Positions 50,202 through 61,879 are shown, counted from the stretch's first letter. The stretch: 64,000 bases of DNA from Pythium myriotylum (GCA_023091665.1 JALJCQ010000017.1:186001-250000); one strand, 5' to 3'. The notes: generated by a model not told the origin, from the letters alone. Numbers and translations are program-made.

Positions 50202-52624
50202 GGTGATGGCTAGTATTCAGAGTTGAGAGTGGGAGGAGGAGGAGGAGGTCGTGAAGGGCTTGCTTGGGTGAGAGAGGTGGAGAGCAGCCGAGGCGAGTCA
50301 AGTCGAACCGGATAGGCTTCTCGAGGCAAGTTGCAGAATGAGTGGACTTGAATCGAATTGAATCGAGCGAAGTGGACTCGACGACTCGAGTGGAGTCGAG
50401 TTGAACGGATATGAATGAGACGCTATTCATGGAGCACACCACCACTTCCGTCCAACCCCACTCGGACCACTCTTGCTCCACTGCTGGTCCAGTGTTGAGT
50501 TGACGACCGTGAAGGAAGAGAATCAAGCGAGGGTATTTTCAAGGACCCGCTGGTCACACGTGGGGAAAGGGAGCTAATGCTGTTCCTGAATACGTGAATC
50601 AATTCACGCGAGGTTGTGAATTCATCGTGCTTTCCAAGGACAATAGCCACGCCAGCTACTGGCCAACTCGGCTGGAGCGGTTCGGAGAGTGGCGACGCAA
50701 ACCCCAGGCAGTCCGCCGCAGCACTTGAGGCCGAACCCTAGACGAACCGAAACTCACGCGCGGGAGAGGGTCAATACACCGGTAAAGATTACCGCGACCT
50801 CTGGGAACACGTTCGGGTCTGCACGTTTAGTGTGACCATGGAATTCTTTCCACGATATGCTCTCCGAGTCTCAGTTCTCCATCTCTGCTCATAATTCACC
50901 TGAAATACTCTTTTTTCTGCCCCGGTACTCACCGGTTTTACCTCAATGCTCTATTTTAGTACTTTATGCTCATAATTCACCCGGCTGCTCACTTTTCATC
51001 CTTTTTTCTGATCGTGCTCAGTATTCATCCTGCGGGTGCTCAAAATTAAACCGCGCCCCACTTAATCCATCACCATCATCCTGGCCTCAGTTGCGTAAGG
51101 TCGTTCTCGCCTGCGCCAGCGCCGTCGCTCAAGCAAGCGTTCCTCCGTCGCGGTCGGTTGGATGTGGGAGTCACACTCTTGTTCTCTGACCGCGTCGCGT
51201 CACCATGCTAGGTCGAGTGCCGTTGAACGGATGCGAACTTGCGAGCCCATGTCAATCGCGCTATCCAAAGCGCCCTCCGCCATTGCGTGCAGTTGCCCTT
51301 GCATACGGAAGACCTATTGTTAGTGACGGACCACATGACAGCAGCGGCAGACCTAACAGTAACCCCGTTGGACCGCCCTAAGGCGAGTAAGCGAAAGCGG
51401 TTGATACATCGGCATGCTCTAGGAAAGCTGTCAAGTTCATTGGGTTGGTTTTGCCGTTCAACTGTGTCGTGACCAACAGGTTCTTCGAAGCAATTTTATC
51501 GAATGAAACCAACGAAATTGTAGAACAACACAGGCACCAAAGCGACCCCTCGGGTTTTACTCGCCGTGTTTTTTTGCCGCCGCGCCTGCCTGGTGCATCG
51601 TGGTCTGATGTGCCTTACCTCGTCGTCTCATGAGGGCACGGGGTTCCGTTCTGGGCTGAAAGTTATATTATGGGCTGATCGGCTGCAAAGACGCCGCGAC
51701 GTGAGTTATCGCCACGAGTCCAGCGTTATTCACCTCACTCTTCAATTCTCTTCAAAGCCAAGACGCATCCACAAGGAAATATGTTGAGCTCACCTAAAGG
51801 CTGCGTAAAACTTCGTCGAGCGTAATTTTTGGTGAAGCAGATTTCGTTGATACACCGTGTCCGTCCAAGCGCGACAAGGACAAGGACAGCAAGGGCAGGG
51901 CAGCGGGAACTCTGGCTCGTGCCCGTCGGCTTTTACCTCAGCTTCTGCTCCCGCTCCAGCTCCACATCCGGCTTCAAGCGGAGTGGCGGCGAGATTCCGA
52001 GTGCGCCTTCACCGCCAGTTTGACTGCGCCTTTAGTGACGGACCGGCACCATAGGCGTTGGGCACTCCTGCTCAAGAGCCAGCGCCGGCTCCGGCTCTGG
52101 TATCGGGCAACAGCAACCCGACTGTGCAGCGCTGTGAGGAGCACAGCTAGGTCTCTGCCCTAGCGCCTTCTCGGAACTTGATCTCTCCCATCACGACAGA
52201 AACCGGCGGCCAAGTCCGTCGGCTTGCCGCCTCCAAGATCTCCAGGCTTGCCCTCTGGCGCCTGGATCGTAAGCCTGCTCACAACTAACTCCGCGTGTCC
52301 GCGTGATGCATTGGCGGGGCGTCATACGCCGCTGGAAATGCTATCACCGCGATAAAAAAACGAGATCGATCTGATCGCCATGCCACCAATAGTTTTTTGA
52401 TGCGTCCCACCCGTCGCTGGAGAACGATCGAAAGGGTCTCATGGGAGCATCTACACTACAGTGATGAGGATGACTCAGATCTCAGTGGGGACTCCTCAAC
52501 CAAGATAATGTTAACTAAATACCTAACGACTTCGTGAACGATTTGTCCTTCGCTCGCCCAATACATTAGTATATTTCTGCGCCTGACCATCAAGTGACCG
52601 GGGCCCCACAGGTCACGCCCTGCA
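50202..52624. other. Element interior without recognisable genes
   Basis: About 2.4 kb. The first 200 bp hold short repeated words around GAGTGGACTCGA/GAATCGAATTG (50337-50410). The part 50860-51050 repeats CTCATAATTCACC and related words (at about 50890, 50970 and, more diverged, 51015). From 51857 a Gln/Gly/Ser-rich gag-like short frame (QARQGQGQQGQGSGNSG) is open. No transposase, integrase or reverse transcriptase is visible. Confidence 0.45.
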
Positions 52625-52675
52625 CATAGAAAAGACGCTAACTTGACCTTTAAATTGACCTGTTTTAGTCGCAAC
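52625..52675 (-). repeat. Right terminal inverted repeat
   Basis: Read on the minus strand it begins GTTGCGACTAAAACAGGTCA and closes AGCGTCTTTTCTATG, matching the left end at about 43 of 51 positions. Confidence 0.85.
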
Positions 52676-52685
52676 CGGTCAGAAG
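52676..52685. repeat. Right target-site duplication, 10 bp
   Basis: CGGTCAGAAG, an exact copy of 46754-46763, immediately followed by the continuing ABC transporter codons (CAGCGCATCGCC). Confidence 0.85.
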
Positions 52686-53145
52686 CAGCGCATCGCCATC
52701 GCACGTGCCATCATCAAGAATCCCCCGATCTTGCTGCTCGACGAAGCCACAAGCGCGCTGGACGCGGAAAGCGAGCGTATCGTGCAAGACTCGCTCGACC
52801 GTTTGCTCACAACGTCAACCCGCACGACGATCATTGTCGCACACCGATTGTCGACGATCCGAAACGCTAGCAAGATCGCCGTCCACAGCCGCGGGTCCAT
52901 CGTTGAGTTGGGCACGCACGACGAGCTCATGATGATCCCAAACGGTCACTACCGCTCGCTAGTTGAGGCACAGGACATGAAGACGAGTGATCAGGCGCAT
53001 GAAGGCGGAAATCCAACCACGACTCTGGTCAATGGGCAGAGTTCTCTGGCTTCGGTGAAGCAAACAGAAACGATAGCCAAAGGCACCCTCAAGCAACACG
53101 AGGCTATGACGGACGAGGCTGTGGTAAAGCGGCCGAGAATTTTAG
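52686..53145 (+). pseudogene. ABCB/MDR transporter, rest of NBD1 and linker, cut again at the 3' side
   Basis: The frame resumes with [34 protein letters not shown], the H-loop [13 protein letters not shown] and [12 protein letters not shown], which is the end of NBD1 just after the signature. A charged linker follows ([14 protein letters not shown]). The protein-like frame ends around VKRPRI at about 53145 and stops at 53153, where a full ABCB transporter should go on into TMD2. The sequence after it belongs to a gypsy-type element. TMD2 and NBD2 are not found up to 64000, so they are expected beyond the window or have been lost. Confidence 0.85.
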
Positions 53146-53227
53146 GGCACTAGACCGAGGTGATAGGCAGAGACTCAGGGTAGTACCGTAGGAGGCTCCA
53201 GACTAACCCATACTATTACTATACTCG

Positions 53228-53262
53228 GTATCAGCCGCCGGTATTACCGGCGGAACCGATAC
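53228..53262. repeat. GC-rich hairpin in the presumed 5' LTR
   Basis: CCGCCGGTA (53235-53243) is followed after one T by TACCGGCGG (53245-53253), and outer arms GTATC (53228-53232) and GATAC (53258-53262) also pair. It could form a strong cruciform or an RNA stem near the LTR start. Confidence 0.8.
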
Positions 53263-53506
53263 TGAGACGATTGTGCCATCCCATAGCCGATTGGCTAAAA
53301 TGGGAGTCGATTACGTAGCCGAAAGCCGCAGTCATCACCTGAATACAAGGGGGATGATCGGCAGGATACTGGCTGAATCGGCAGAAAAGGGGCATGTATT
53401 CAGCGGTAGTAATGGGTATAGAGCCGGTAGCGAACTTAGGGCAGCCGAACTTAGCGTAGGGGTACTTAGATCAGCTGACGAGACCAAGGTAATAGACTTC
53501 CACTTT

Positions 53507-53917
53507 CACCGCCAAGCCCGCAAGCAAGCCGCGTCGTCTTGGCAAGGAACGTCGCATCAAGGCTCGCCGTCACCAACAGGAGGTGACGTTAAAGAAGACC
53601 CCGGTGGAACCTGGCTATTGCTGTCAGGGGAAGCCGACGACTCTCAAGCGGCCGACTTGAAGCGCTGGGGCAAGACTGCCAGCAGCGTCGGCTGCACCAA
53701 GGACAAGGACGCTCGTGTGCGCCGGTGGGATCGTCCCCCCGCCACGACAAGGCAAGGTTACGGTCTCTAGTGCTGGGCACTAGCAGATCTTACGCCCCAA
53801 GGAAGCCGCAGCCGTCTCATCGGCTGCGCACAAGTACTCCGAGCCCCTGCGTGTTGATCAGGCGTGTTTCTCGGCCCGGTACGACCCCCGGCCCAACTCT
53901 GCGAGACGGTCTCCTCG
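53507..53917. repeat. 411-bp repeat, copy B (presumed 5' LTR part)
   Basis: Same extent and orientation as 49103-49513, with two substitutions seen (T/C near the start, A/G in the middle). Homology ends abruptly on both sides (TTTCACCGCC left, CTCCTCGCGGAG right). Confidence 0.85.
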
Positions 53918-54166
53918 CGGAGCTCAGCTGGCCGAACCCAGAGGCTTCACGACCCTCTGGCTCCCCTCCCCCGACTTCGGTACCAGAGCGCCCACGGTTC
54001 ACCCCCACAGCGACTTTCGTGGGGTGCAACGTCTGTTGGTAGCTCACTAGCACCAAGAATCTGAAGGCCTGTTGGCGAGTGGTCAGCTGTCACAAGCAGT
54101 CGCTGTGCAGTGATTTTGCTGACCCACTCTACCACAGTGGTGCGTATGCCAGGAGCTAGTGGCTAC

Positions 54167-57100
54167 ATGGCATCGAAGTCGAAGAGACCGCCAAGGTCGA
54201 AGTCACCTGTCCAAGCGGCCGCAGGTGACTTAGACTCGACACGAGCTAGGCCGCAACCGAGTTCTGCTGGAGGGCCCCCAGCTGAACACGGCGACCAAGG
54301 ACATGTCGATCTCGAAGGGCCCCCACGCGTGAGCGTGGTCGAAGGACGGTCGACATCGGGTGACTCCATCACCCGCAACCTCCTCCCAGACCTCGACGAA
54401 GAAGCCAAGGACGCCGCCAGCGACGCTGGCTCGGAAGACGTCGACCTAAGTGGTGACATCGCGGAGCTGAACGTCGGCGACGACGCGACGGCTCCAGCGA
54501 CCCCGATCACCCGTGCCGTCAACTCGGTGCCAGTGAAGATGGATCCCACCAGGCCGACAGCCGTGCCGGCACGGATGATCGAGGTGATCATGTCGAAGCA
54601 CGATGGTCTCAAGCACCTCCAGGTGACCCGAGTCAGCGCCGCTGCCGATGTCCGCGACCCTGGCTTCGCGTCGATGAAGACTCAGCAGCAGGTGCCTGCA
54701 CGGCATCATCGGTGTCTTCAACACCGCCGGGTACAGCGTGACCATCTTGGACAACGCCAAGATCCTCGCGACACGGCGCAACAAGCTGATCGCGGGTGCT
54801 CAGGCGATCTTCGAGCTGTTCCTGCGCCACCAGTCTCAGCGCAAGCTCGAGCAAGCCATCGGTGCGAACCGTGGCGGGCTCATGGATGCTGAATCGCTGC
54901 AGAAGATCGCGGAGCAGGTCATCGGACGCTCCAGGGAAGAAGTCAAGCAGATGGAAGAAGAGATCATGCTGAAGGACAAGATGCTCAAGGATCTCGAGAA
55001 CTACCTGCAAGACTTCGCCGACAGGGTCGCATCAGGCGAGCTGACCGCAGCTCAACTTGCGTCAGTGTCGACTGCGGCCGCGCCGACCGTCGCCGGTGCC
55101 GAGGCGAAGCCGACGGTCAAGCCAGAGCCGAAGGTCAAGACCGAGAAGCCGACTCCAGTCGCTAAGTCGCCGGCAGCCTGGTCCTCGACCGACTACCTGG
55201 CCGACATCTACGACGAGTGCGTCGCGCCAGGCGTTAGCGCCATGACTCGCCTGCGGCAGTCGGCCTGTGCCGATCTGAAGTCGTTCGACGGCAAGTCTCG
55301 CGACGAATATCGCGGCAAGGCCTTCATCAGTTCGGTCCGTTCGGCGTTCCGCCAAGACGAGATGACTGACGGGCAATGCTGCTTGAAGTTCCCCGAGCTG
55401 CTCACCGGCGCGTCGAAGATCTGGTACAAGCAGCTGAAGAAGTCGACTCGTGCCAACTGGTCGCTCCTTCAAACCGAGTTCGAGCGTGCGTACTGCGGTG
55501 CGACGGTCACGGCTCACCAGCGCTACTACGAGCTGCGCCGGAAGCCGAATGAAGAGCACCTCGACTACCTGTACCGACTCAACGTCCAAGCCATCGAAGC
55601 CGGCATCGACTATGAGGGCGCTGCGGCATCATTCCACGTGACTCACTTCCTCGACACGTGTGAAGACGCCGAGCTCGCACGCCAGTTCGGTCTTGCCAAG
55701 CCGACGACGGAGGAGCAGCTTCGTCAAGCGTTGAAGGAGCTGCTGCGCCAGAACCAGCGGTCGAGGCGCGATGAGTCAGCCAAGTTGCGTGCGGACAAGC
55801 GCGACAGCAAGCCGAAGCCGTTCATCGCCGGTTCCAAGCAGCGGCTGATCGCCGTCAACGCGTTGGCGAAGCTGCTCGGATCCTCGAGTCGAGCTGCCGA
55901 AGTCGACCTGTCAAGCGTGTCTGAGTCAAGCTCGGATGGCAGCGAGTCGGAAGACAGCGGAGCTGAAGATGGCGAAGGTGACGAAGGCGAAGATGCAGCG
56001 GACTTTGCGCGTAAGATCGGAGCCGAGGTAGACACCAGTGTGTCTCTGCGCTGCGAAGGTGTTGGAGGATCCGGCTATCCCACCGAGGGCCGGGCCTGGA
56101 TAAAGGTGGTGCTGGCCGGCGAGCTGGCGTACCAGGCCGAGGTCTGGGTCGGTCGCCTTGGCAACGTTCAAGCGATTCTCGGTACCGACTTCATGACCCC
56201 GGCCGGCATCCGCCTCGACTTGGCCGAAGGCGTCGCCCTCATGCCGGACGAAGTTCGCGTCCAGTTTGAGGGCCGCCGAGCCGTCTACAGTGACAAGGCA
56301 GAGCAAGTCAGGGTCAAGCGAGAGGTGACGATCCAGCCAGGCGAGTCACACTACCTGCGGATCAAGCCGAACGCCTCCAAGAAGCTGTGGGTCCGCCGCG
56401 ACGAACGCTGGGTCACGACTGCCGAGTGCAACGAGCGTGGCCTGCCGACGCGGGTCAAGGTGACCAACATCTTCACGGTGCCGGTCACCTTGCCCACGCA
56501 GACGATCGTTGGCCTCTGGCTGAGCTCGGGCGCCGCACCTCGACGCTCCGGATACGTCTCTCTGGGCTCGAGGCGGTACGACGAGTGGTGCATCCTCGTG
56601 TACGAGGCCGAGCCCGAACCGGAGCTTGAGGCACGGCGCCAAGCTGAAGCCGACGCGATCCGGGCTGCGCAGCCACCGGCGGTCGAACGACGCCCGTATG
56701 TGGTGCCGCGCGCGATCTTGAAGCGTGCCGACGCCGCGGTGGCGACGCCGCCGAGGGCGGGTGACTCAAGGAGTGAGCTCAAGGTCTCCGTCGAAGACAC
56801 GCTTGAAGGTGCGACATCCGGCGACGAAGACCAAGGCGACGTCACGACGAAGCCGAGAGCCGGACGGCGTGTCGTCATGACGAAGATGACGACGTCCGAC
56901 TGGGCCAAGGTGGCGATACTCTTCGTCGCAGCCAAGTCCCCGGCCGAAGTCGTCGATGGTCAAGCCGAGCTGAGCGAAGCAGTCTACGTGCATGAGGGAG
57001 GCGGTGTCAGTGCTGAAGACATTGACGGCCAGATGGCCATGATCCCAGAAGTCCTGGCTGGGGACGACGAGATCACGCCTGCCGACATCAAGATCGCGGC

Positions 57101-57200
57101 TGGCGAAGATGTCAGTGCTGACGACGTCGAGTGTGTCCGCGAGATGGTGTGGAGGCGACGCCCGTACCTCATGGGTAAGGGCAATGCACCTCATGGGTAA
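54167..57200 (+). pseudogene. Gypsy gag and protease region, frame-broken
   Basis: The frame from the ATG at 54167 (MASKSKRPPRSKSPVQAA) encodes a disordered, charged N-terminus and is protein-like to about 54690, where at CAGCAGCAGG it must shift to the frame that runs to 57200. The second frame has a coiled-coil segment (QKIAEQVIGRSREEVKQMEE), a capsid-like core (FPELLTGASKIWYKQLKKST and YELRRKPNEEHLDYLYRL) and a retropepsin-like region ending LGNVQAILGTDFMTPAG. I do not find a clear D-S/T-G active site ahead of it, so the protease may be diverged or inactive. No CCHC knuckle is seen. The frame ends in the duplicated segment at 57166-57209. Whether the shift at 54690 is decay or programmed frameshifting cannot be decided here. 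Confidence 0.8.
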
Positions 57201-57209
57201 GGGCAATGC
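57166..57209. repeat. 22-bp tandem duplication that breaks gag-pol
   Basis: ACCTCATGGGTAAGGGCAAT plus GC occurs twice in a row (57166-57187 and 57188-57209). Since 22 is not a multiple of three, the gag-protease frame goes out of phase and stops at 57200, while the pol frame reads on from the second copy. A single copy would give one continuous frame. Confidence 0.95.
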
Positions 57210-60200
57210 TCGGCCGTTGCCGGCCAAAGGCGTCGTCTGCGACATAGACGTCGGCGACGCCAAGTCCATCGCTCAATCGTGCCGCAAGGTGCCGCCACAG
57301 TACGTGGAGAAGCTCTACGAGCTCCTTAAGGGACTTCTCCAGGCGGGCTTCATCGCGCCATCGACATCGGCTTGGGCGTCTCCCATTGTGATCGTCGTCA
57401 AGAAGAACGGTGTTGATATTCGCCTCTGTATCGATTACAGAATGGTGAACGCCCTCACTAGGCTGATGGTCTACCCTATGCCTGTCGTTCATGACCTGTT
57501 GGAAAATCTCGGCTCGCTACGATGGCTTTGTTCACTAGATATGGCGTCAGGATTCTGGGTCGTGCGAATGACTGCACGGGCTCGGGCGATTTCGGCTTTC
57601 GTGACACCCTTCAGGTTGTTTGAGTGGCTGAGGATGCCGTTCGGGTTGAAAAACGCTCCCCAGATATATCAACGGCTTCTTGATAACGCGCTCTATGGCT
57701 ACCTGAAGCTGACGCCCAAGCACCTGCAGGACAAGGAAGCTGATGTGTTCGAAGATGGCAAGCCGGCCGGAGCCGAGACGCGACCAGCGATAGGTCGAAG
57801 ATCGTATATTGACGACATCTTGTTCGGCGGCGAGACTTGGGATCAGATGTGTGAGCGGCTGGAGAGATTGCTGCAGGCCTGCGAGGAGTGGGGGCTTTCG
57901 ATCAGCCTCCCGAAGAGCGAGTTCGGCATGAGCCGTGTCGACTACCTAGGGCACTCGGTTTCCGCGGAAGGCATCAGAGCGAAGCCGAAGAACCGCTCCG
58001 AGCTGCTGCAACTCGAGTTTCCTAAGACTCTGAAGGGGATTCAGTCGTATTTGGGCTCTCTGAACTATTATCATCAGTTTATTGAGCACTTTGCGGTCTA
58101 TGCGGCCGCACTCTACGAGGTTACCCAGGCAGACTTGGCCAAGGATGCGCTAGAGCCCGGTCATCTCGCGTCTGCTCGACGGGCCTTCGCAGAGCTCCAG
58201 CAGAAGTTGGCGAATGCGCCGATCCTGAGGCACTTCGACGCCGACAAGCAGCCAGTGGTCATCATTTACTCGAATCCGTGGGCTGTCGCTGCCACACTGG
58301 CGCAGGAACACGATGGGAAGCTGATGCCGGTGAAGTTCTTCAGCAGGGTGCTGAAAGTCCACGAAGCCAAGTTCTCGCCAGCCGAGAAGAAGATCCTTGC
58401 TCTGCTCCACGTGCTGTCCGGAGCGGCGAATATGCTGAGTGGCCGCGCTATCCAGGTGCTGACGCGGTTCTCCACGTTCGGTTGGTTGTTCAAGGCGAAA
58501 GGTCTTCAAGGTCGTTTGGAGCGGTGGGCTACTGTGCTGAGTTCATGGACGCTCGAGATTGTGAAGGTCAAGAAGGACGAAGATGGCTTGAGCGGATTGG
58601 TCGCAGCCGCCACGGGCCCTGCGGACAAGATGGACGAGATGCTTGGCGATATTCAGCCGAGGAAACGCGTCGTGGGCGAACGACATCGACTGCCCGTGCC
58701 GTCATTAGCGAAGGATGAGGCCGCGTGGGTCGTGTCTTTCGATGGATCGGCGAAGCCGAAGCGGAATGGGGCAAGTTGCGGCGCCATCCTGTGGTCGTTG
58801 CCGACGTGGAAGATTGTCGCCGCCGAGACGTGTTTCTTCGCCGACGGAACGGTTAATGAAGCCGAGTACAGAGGTGCTATAGCTGCCATGGATCTGGCTA
58901 CACGACACGGCGTCCAGGATGTGATCGTCTGCGGCGACTCCCGCATCGTGATTCAGCAGCTGAGAGGTGACATCGAGTGCCGTACAGCAGGGCTCCAGGT
59001 TCTACGCGCCGAGGCGCTGGCGAAGCTGAGCGTGTTCAAGTCGGCTTACCTCGTACACGTCGCTCGAGACTTCAATGCCGCCGCCGACCTCATCACGGGC
59101 AAGGCGCTGCAGCGCTGTGCCGGCGGAGTCGTCGACCCGGCCGAGCATGCCGGTATGAGAATGCTGAACCGCCTCCCTGAAGTCCTCAGGCCGAGTGAAG
59201 ACGAGCCGGCTGCGGCTGTCCACGTGGTGACGCGCGGTGGTGCTGCCACGAGCGCCGATCATGGCCAAGACGCGACTCGACAGCACGAGGAGGCTGAAGG
59301 GCAAGCGGGGAGCGGTGATCGAGCTCACGGGCGTCGCCGGCGACGCACAGGCGAAACTAGCGGAGTCGAGGGAGCTGTGGCATCGCCACAGTCGACAGAG
59401 ATCAACGAAGACGTTGACGGAGCGACGGGGCGCACGGGCGCACGTACGGCGAATAGCCGGGACGTTCCAACGCGCCAGCACCGTGAAGAGTGGCGTGGGA
59501 ATACGAGCGACGGGGCGTCCACAAGCGACCCGAGCCGGCGAGTCGCGTTCGACCTTCCAGCAGTCGGCAGTGAAGGTCCAGACGATTCCGTCGATCGTCC
59601 AGCAGTGCGCGAGCGTCCAGCTATCAACGAACGTCTGCCTGCTGACGCGATGGCTACAGCTGAGAAGGGCACCGATGGACGCGTCGCCAAGGCTCGAGAG
59701 TCAGTTGAAGATTCAGCGATGTACCCAAGGGACATAGCCAGGCGCGGTGCGCATCATCAAGGAGCGACACGGCCAGATGATGACGAATCCAGTATCGCAA
59801 TCAATGATGACGCGAACATAGCCAGGGCGGACGGTGCGCACTTCGGCGTTGATCAGCGTGATGACTGCGCAAGCCCGTGGGACACTTCGCAGGACCCGAC
59901 AGTTGAGTCCGGCACGGCGTGGGTCGAGCGACTGCGCGCGGAGCGCATCTCGACGGCGCAAGACGAAGAACGATGGAGCGCCAACGTCAAGCGCTTCCTC
60001 GCGGGCGACGTCGCCGCGCTCAGCGACCAAGAGCGCGCGGCGTGCGAGAAGCTCGCAACGTCGTATGAAGTCGTCGATGGCTTGCTGTACTACGTCAGCT
60101 ACCAGAAGGCGAAGGATCGAGAGCGGCGCGAGCTGCGCCTCCGTCTCGTCGTGCCGTCTACTCTACACCGTGAAGTCCTGCATCACTACCATGTCAGCTT

Positions 60201-61563
60201 GGCCGGCGGCCACCAAGGGGTGAGTCGCGTGTACGAGAAGGCCCGCCGTTATCTATTCTGGAGGAATATGTACGCTGACGTTCGCGACTACGTGGCTGCG
60301 TGCCCAGATTGCCAGTCCGGCAAGGGTCAGCCGCGGATTCAAGTCCCGTCGCCGGGGAATATCGTCGCGACTCGGCCATTCGAGGTGGTCGGCATGGACC
60401 ACGTACCGTCGTTGCCTAAATCGCATCGCGGGAACACCGAGCTCTTAACTTGGGTGGATCAGCATACGGGCTTCGTCATCGTATCGGCAAACCGATCTCG
60501 TGAGGCCCAAGAAGTGGCGGAATCCTACGAGCGTTGCGTGTATAGGCGCTTTGGTGCGAGCCGAGTCATTCGACACGACCGCGAGCCGGCATTTATGTCG
60601 GCCGTCTTCCGCGCGTTCAATCGATTGATCGGCCAGAGGAGCCGCGCTACGCTCGCCTATCGGCCCCAGTCTAACGGCATGACGGAGCGAATGGTACAGA
60701 CGGTCGTCCACGCCGTCAAGCTCTACGTGTCCGACCCTCAGCAAAGAGACTGGGACGATTATGCAGAACGGCTCGTGTTTGCACTGAACTCGGCTCACGA
60801 TCGCGTCCGCGGCGACTCACCATTCTATCTGCTACATGGTTGGGAGCCTCGAACGACTCTCGAATCTGTGCTGCCGACTGCAGACCAAGACGGCCACGCC
60901 GATGCGAGACGATGGCGATCGGCCGTCCAGATCCAGTACCAGAAGGCACGGCAAGACGTGGTTCGGCTACTCCGCGAAGCGATGGAAGAGCGTCGAAAGG
61001 CGAGCGAGTCAGCAGCCCGCGGTGACACGTCCGCGATAGTCCCGGGCGCGAAGGTGCGGGTATACATCGACCAAGTCAAGCCAGGTTTCGCGCGTAAGCT
61101 CGCACATCTATGGCACGGGCCATTTAGAGTGCTAGAGCGGCCGGCCGCGCACCTGGTCAAGCTGGAGATCGAGGGCTCGGCTTACCGAATCCTCCCCACC
61201 GTTCACGTCTCGCGCTTGAAGCTGTGGCGTAGCTTCGAAGACCGCCCCGTCACAGAGTTGGAGGTCGCGGCTGATGCTCGGCTCGACTTCGACGAGGCGC
61301 TGCTCTCCGAAGACTCGCTCGAGCCGGACAACGACGAGGGGCATTACGAGGTCGAGGCGATTATCGGCCACCGCGACGTACGCTCTGCTCGCCAGGGGCG
61401 GCCTATTCGCGAGTACCACGTGAAGTGGGTCGGCTGGGGCTCGACAGACTGGATCGCTGAAGACGACATAAACGCGCCGAGTCTCATCGAGGAGTACGAG
61501 CGACGGCTGCGCGCCGAAGGACGCTTTGCCGCCATGGCGACCGAGGTCGAAGAGGAGGAGTAA
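57188..61563 (+). CDS. Gypsy pol: RT, RNase H, additional RNase H, integrase, chromodomain
   Basis: The frame is open from 57109; meaningful pol sequence starts in the second copy of the 22-bp duplication. RT motifs: WASPIVIVVKKNGVDIRLCI, LDMASGFWVVRM and the catalytic YIDD (57805-57816). A first RNase H-like part follows (FSRVLKVHEAKFSPAEKKIL), in which the usual acidic residue is not obvious. A second, complete RNase H comes at about 58728-59100 with FDGSA, NEAEYRG, CGDSR and DFNAAAD. A 250-residue low-complexity linker leads to integrase: HHYH...CPDCQ zinc site, VVGMDHVPSL, RHDREPAF and MTERMVQT for the D, D, E triad. A chromodomain ends the protein (EYHVKWVGWGSTDWIAEDDI). All catalytic motifs of RT, second RNase H and integrase look intact, which suggests a young copy. 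Confidence 0.92.
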
Positions 61564-61879
61564 TACTCGGCCAGCTGCGCAGTGATCAACGCCGTCCAGG
61601 AGGCGGCGTCCGATGCTGTGCGGCTCCGAGTTGGCGTAACTAACGCCCGGGTTAGTCAGGTCGTTGCCCTGGCTAGCTGACTGCGGCGAGGTTGTGGCCG
61701 GTGGGAGGCACCGGCAAGTCATCTGGTGGACATGCATATTGTATAACGTGACGTGAAAAGATGAAGGTGACACGTTCTACTGCCTACGGATCAAGTGAAG
61801 AAGAGAAAACGGAGTGATCATTACGATTATCTGCGAAGGCGATTTCCTATGGTGTTCAACTGCTACCGAGCTAACAGCG
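61564..61879. other. Spacer between convergent pol and antisense ORF
   Basis: About 316 bp. It contains a purine-rich tract near 61797-61814 (GAAGAAGAGAAAACGGAG), which could be a polypurine tract for second-strand synthesis, though here it would not be directly followed by a visible LTR. It must also hold the 3' ends of both transcripts. Confidence 0.45.

Larger units (their letters stand above)
46764..52675. mobile_element. 5.9-kb element with terminal inverted repeats (Mutator-like by TSD length), carrying nested remnants
   Basis: The ends are imperfect inverted repeats of about 51 bp (43 of 51 positions match by eye), flanked by a 10-bp direct duplication of host coding sequence. A 9-11 bp duplication with such repeats is typical of Mutator-like (MULE) transposons, but no MULE transposase is seen. 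The words GGTCA/TGACC recur about six times near each end, like subterminal transposase-binding sites. Inside are, in order: decayed gag/protease (plus), a reverse-transcriptase fragment (minus), a 411-bp repeat, a Pro/Ala-rich secreted-protein frame (minus), and about 2.4 kb without recognisable genes. It looks like a non-autonomous element that has accumulated or captured other sequences. Confidence 0.8.
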
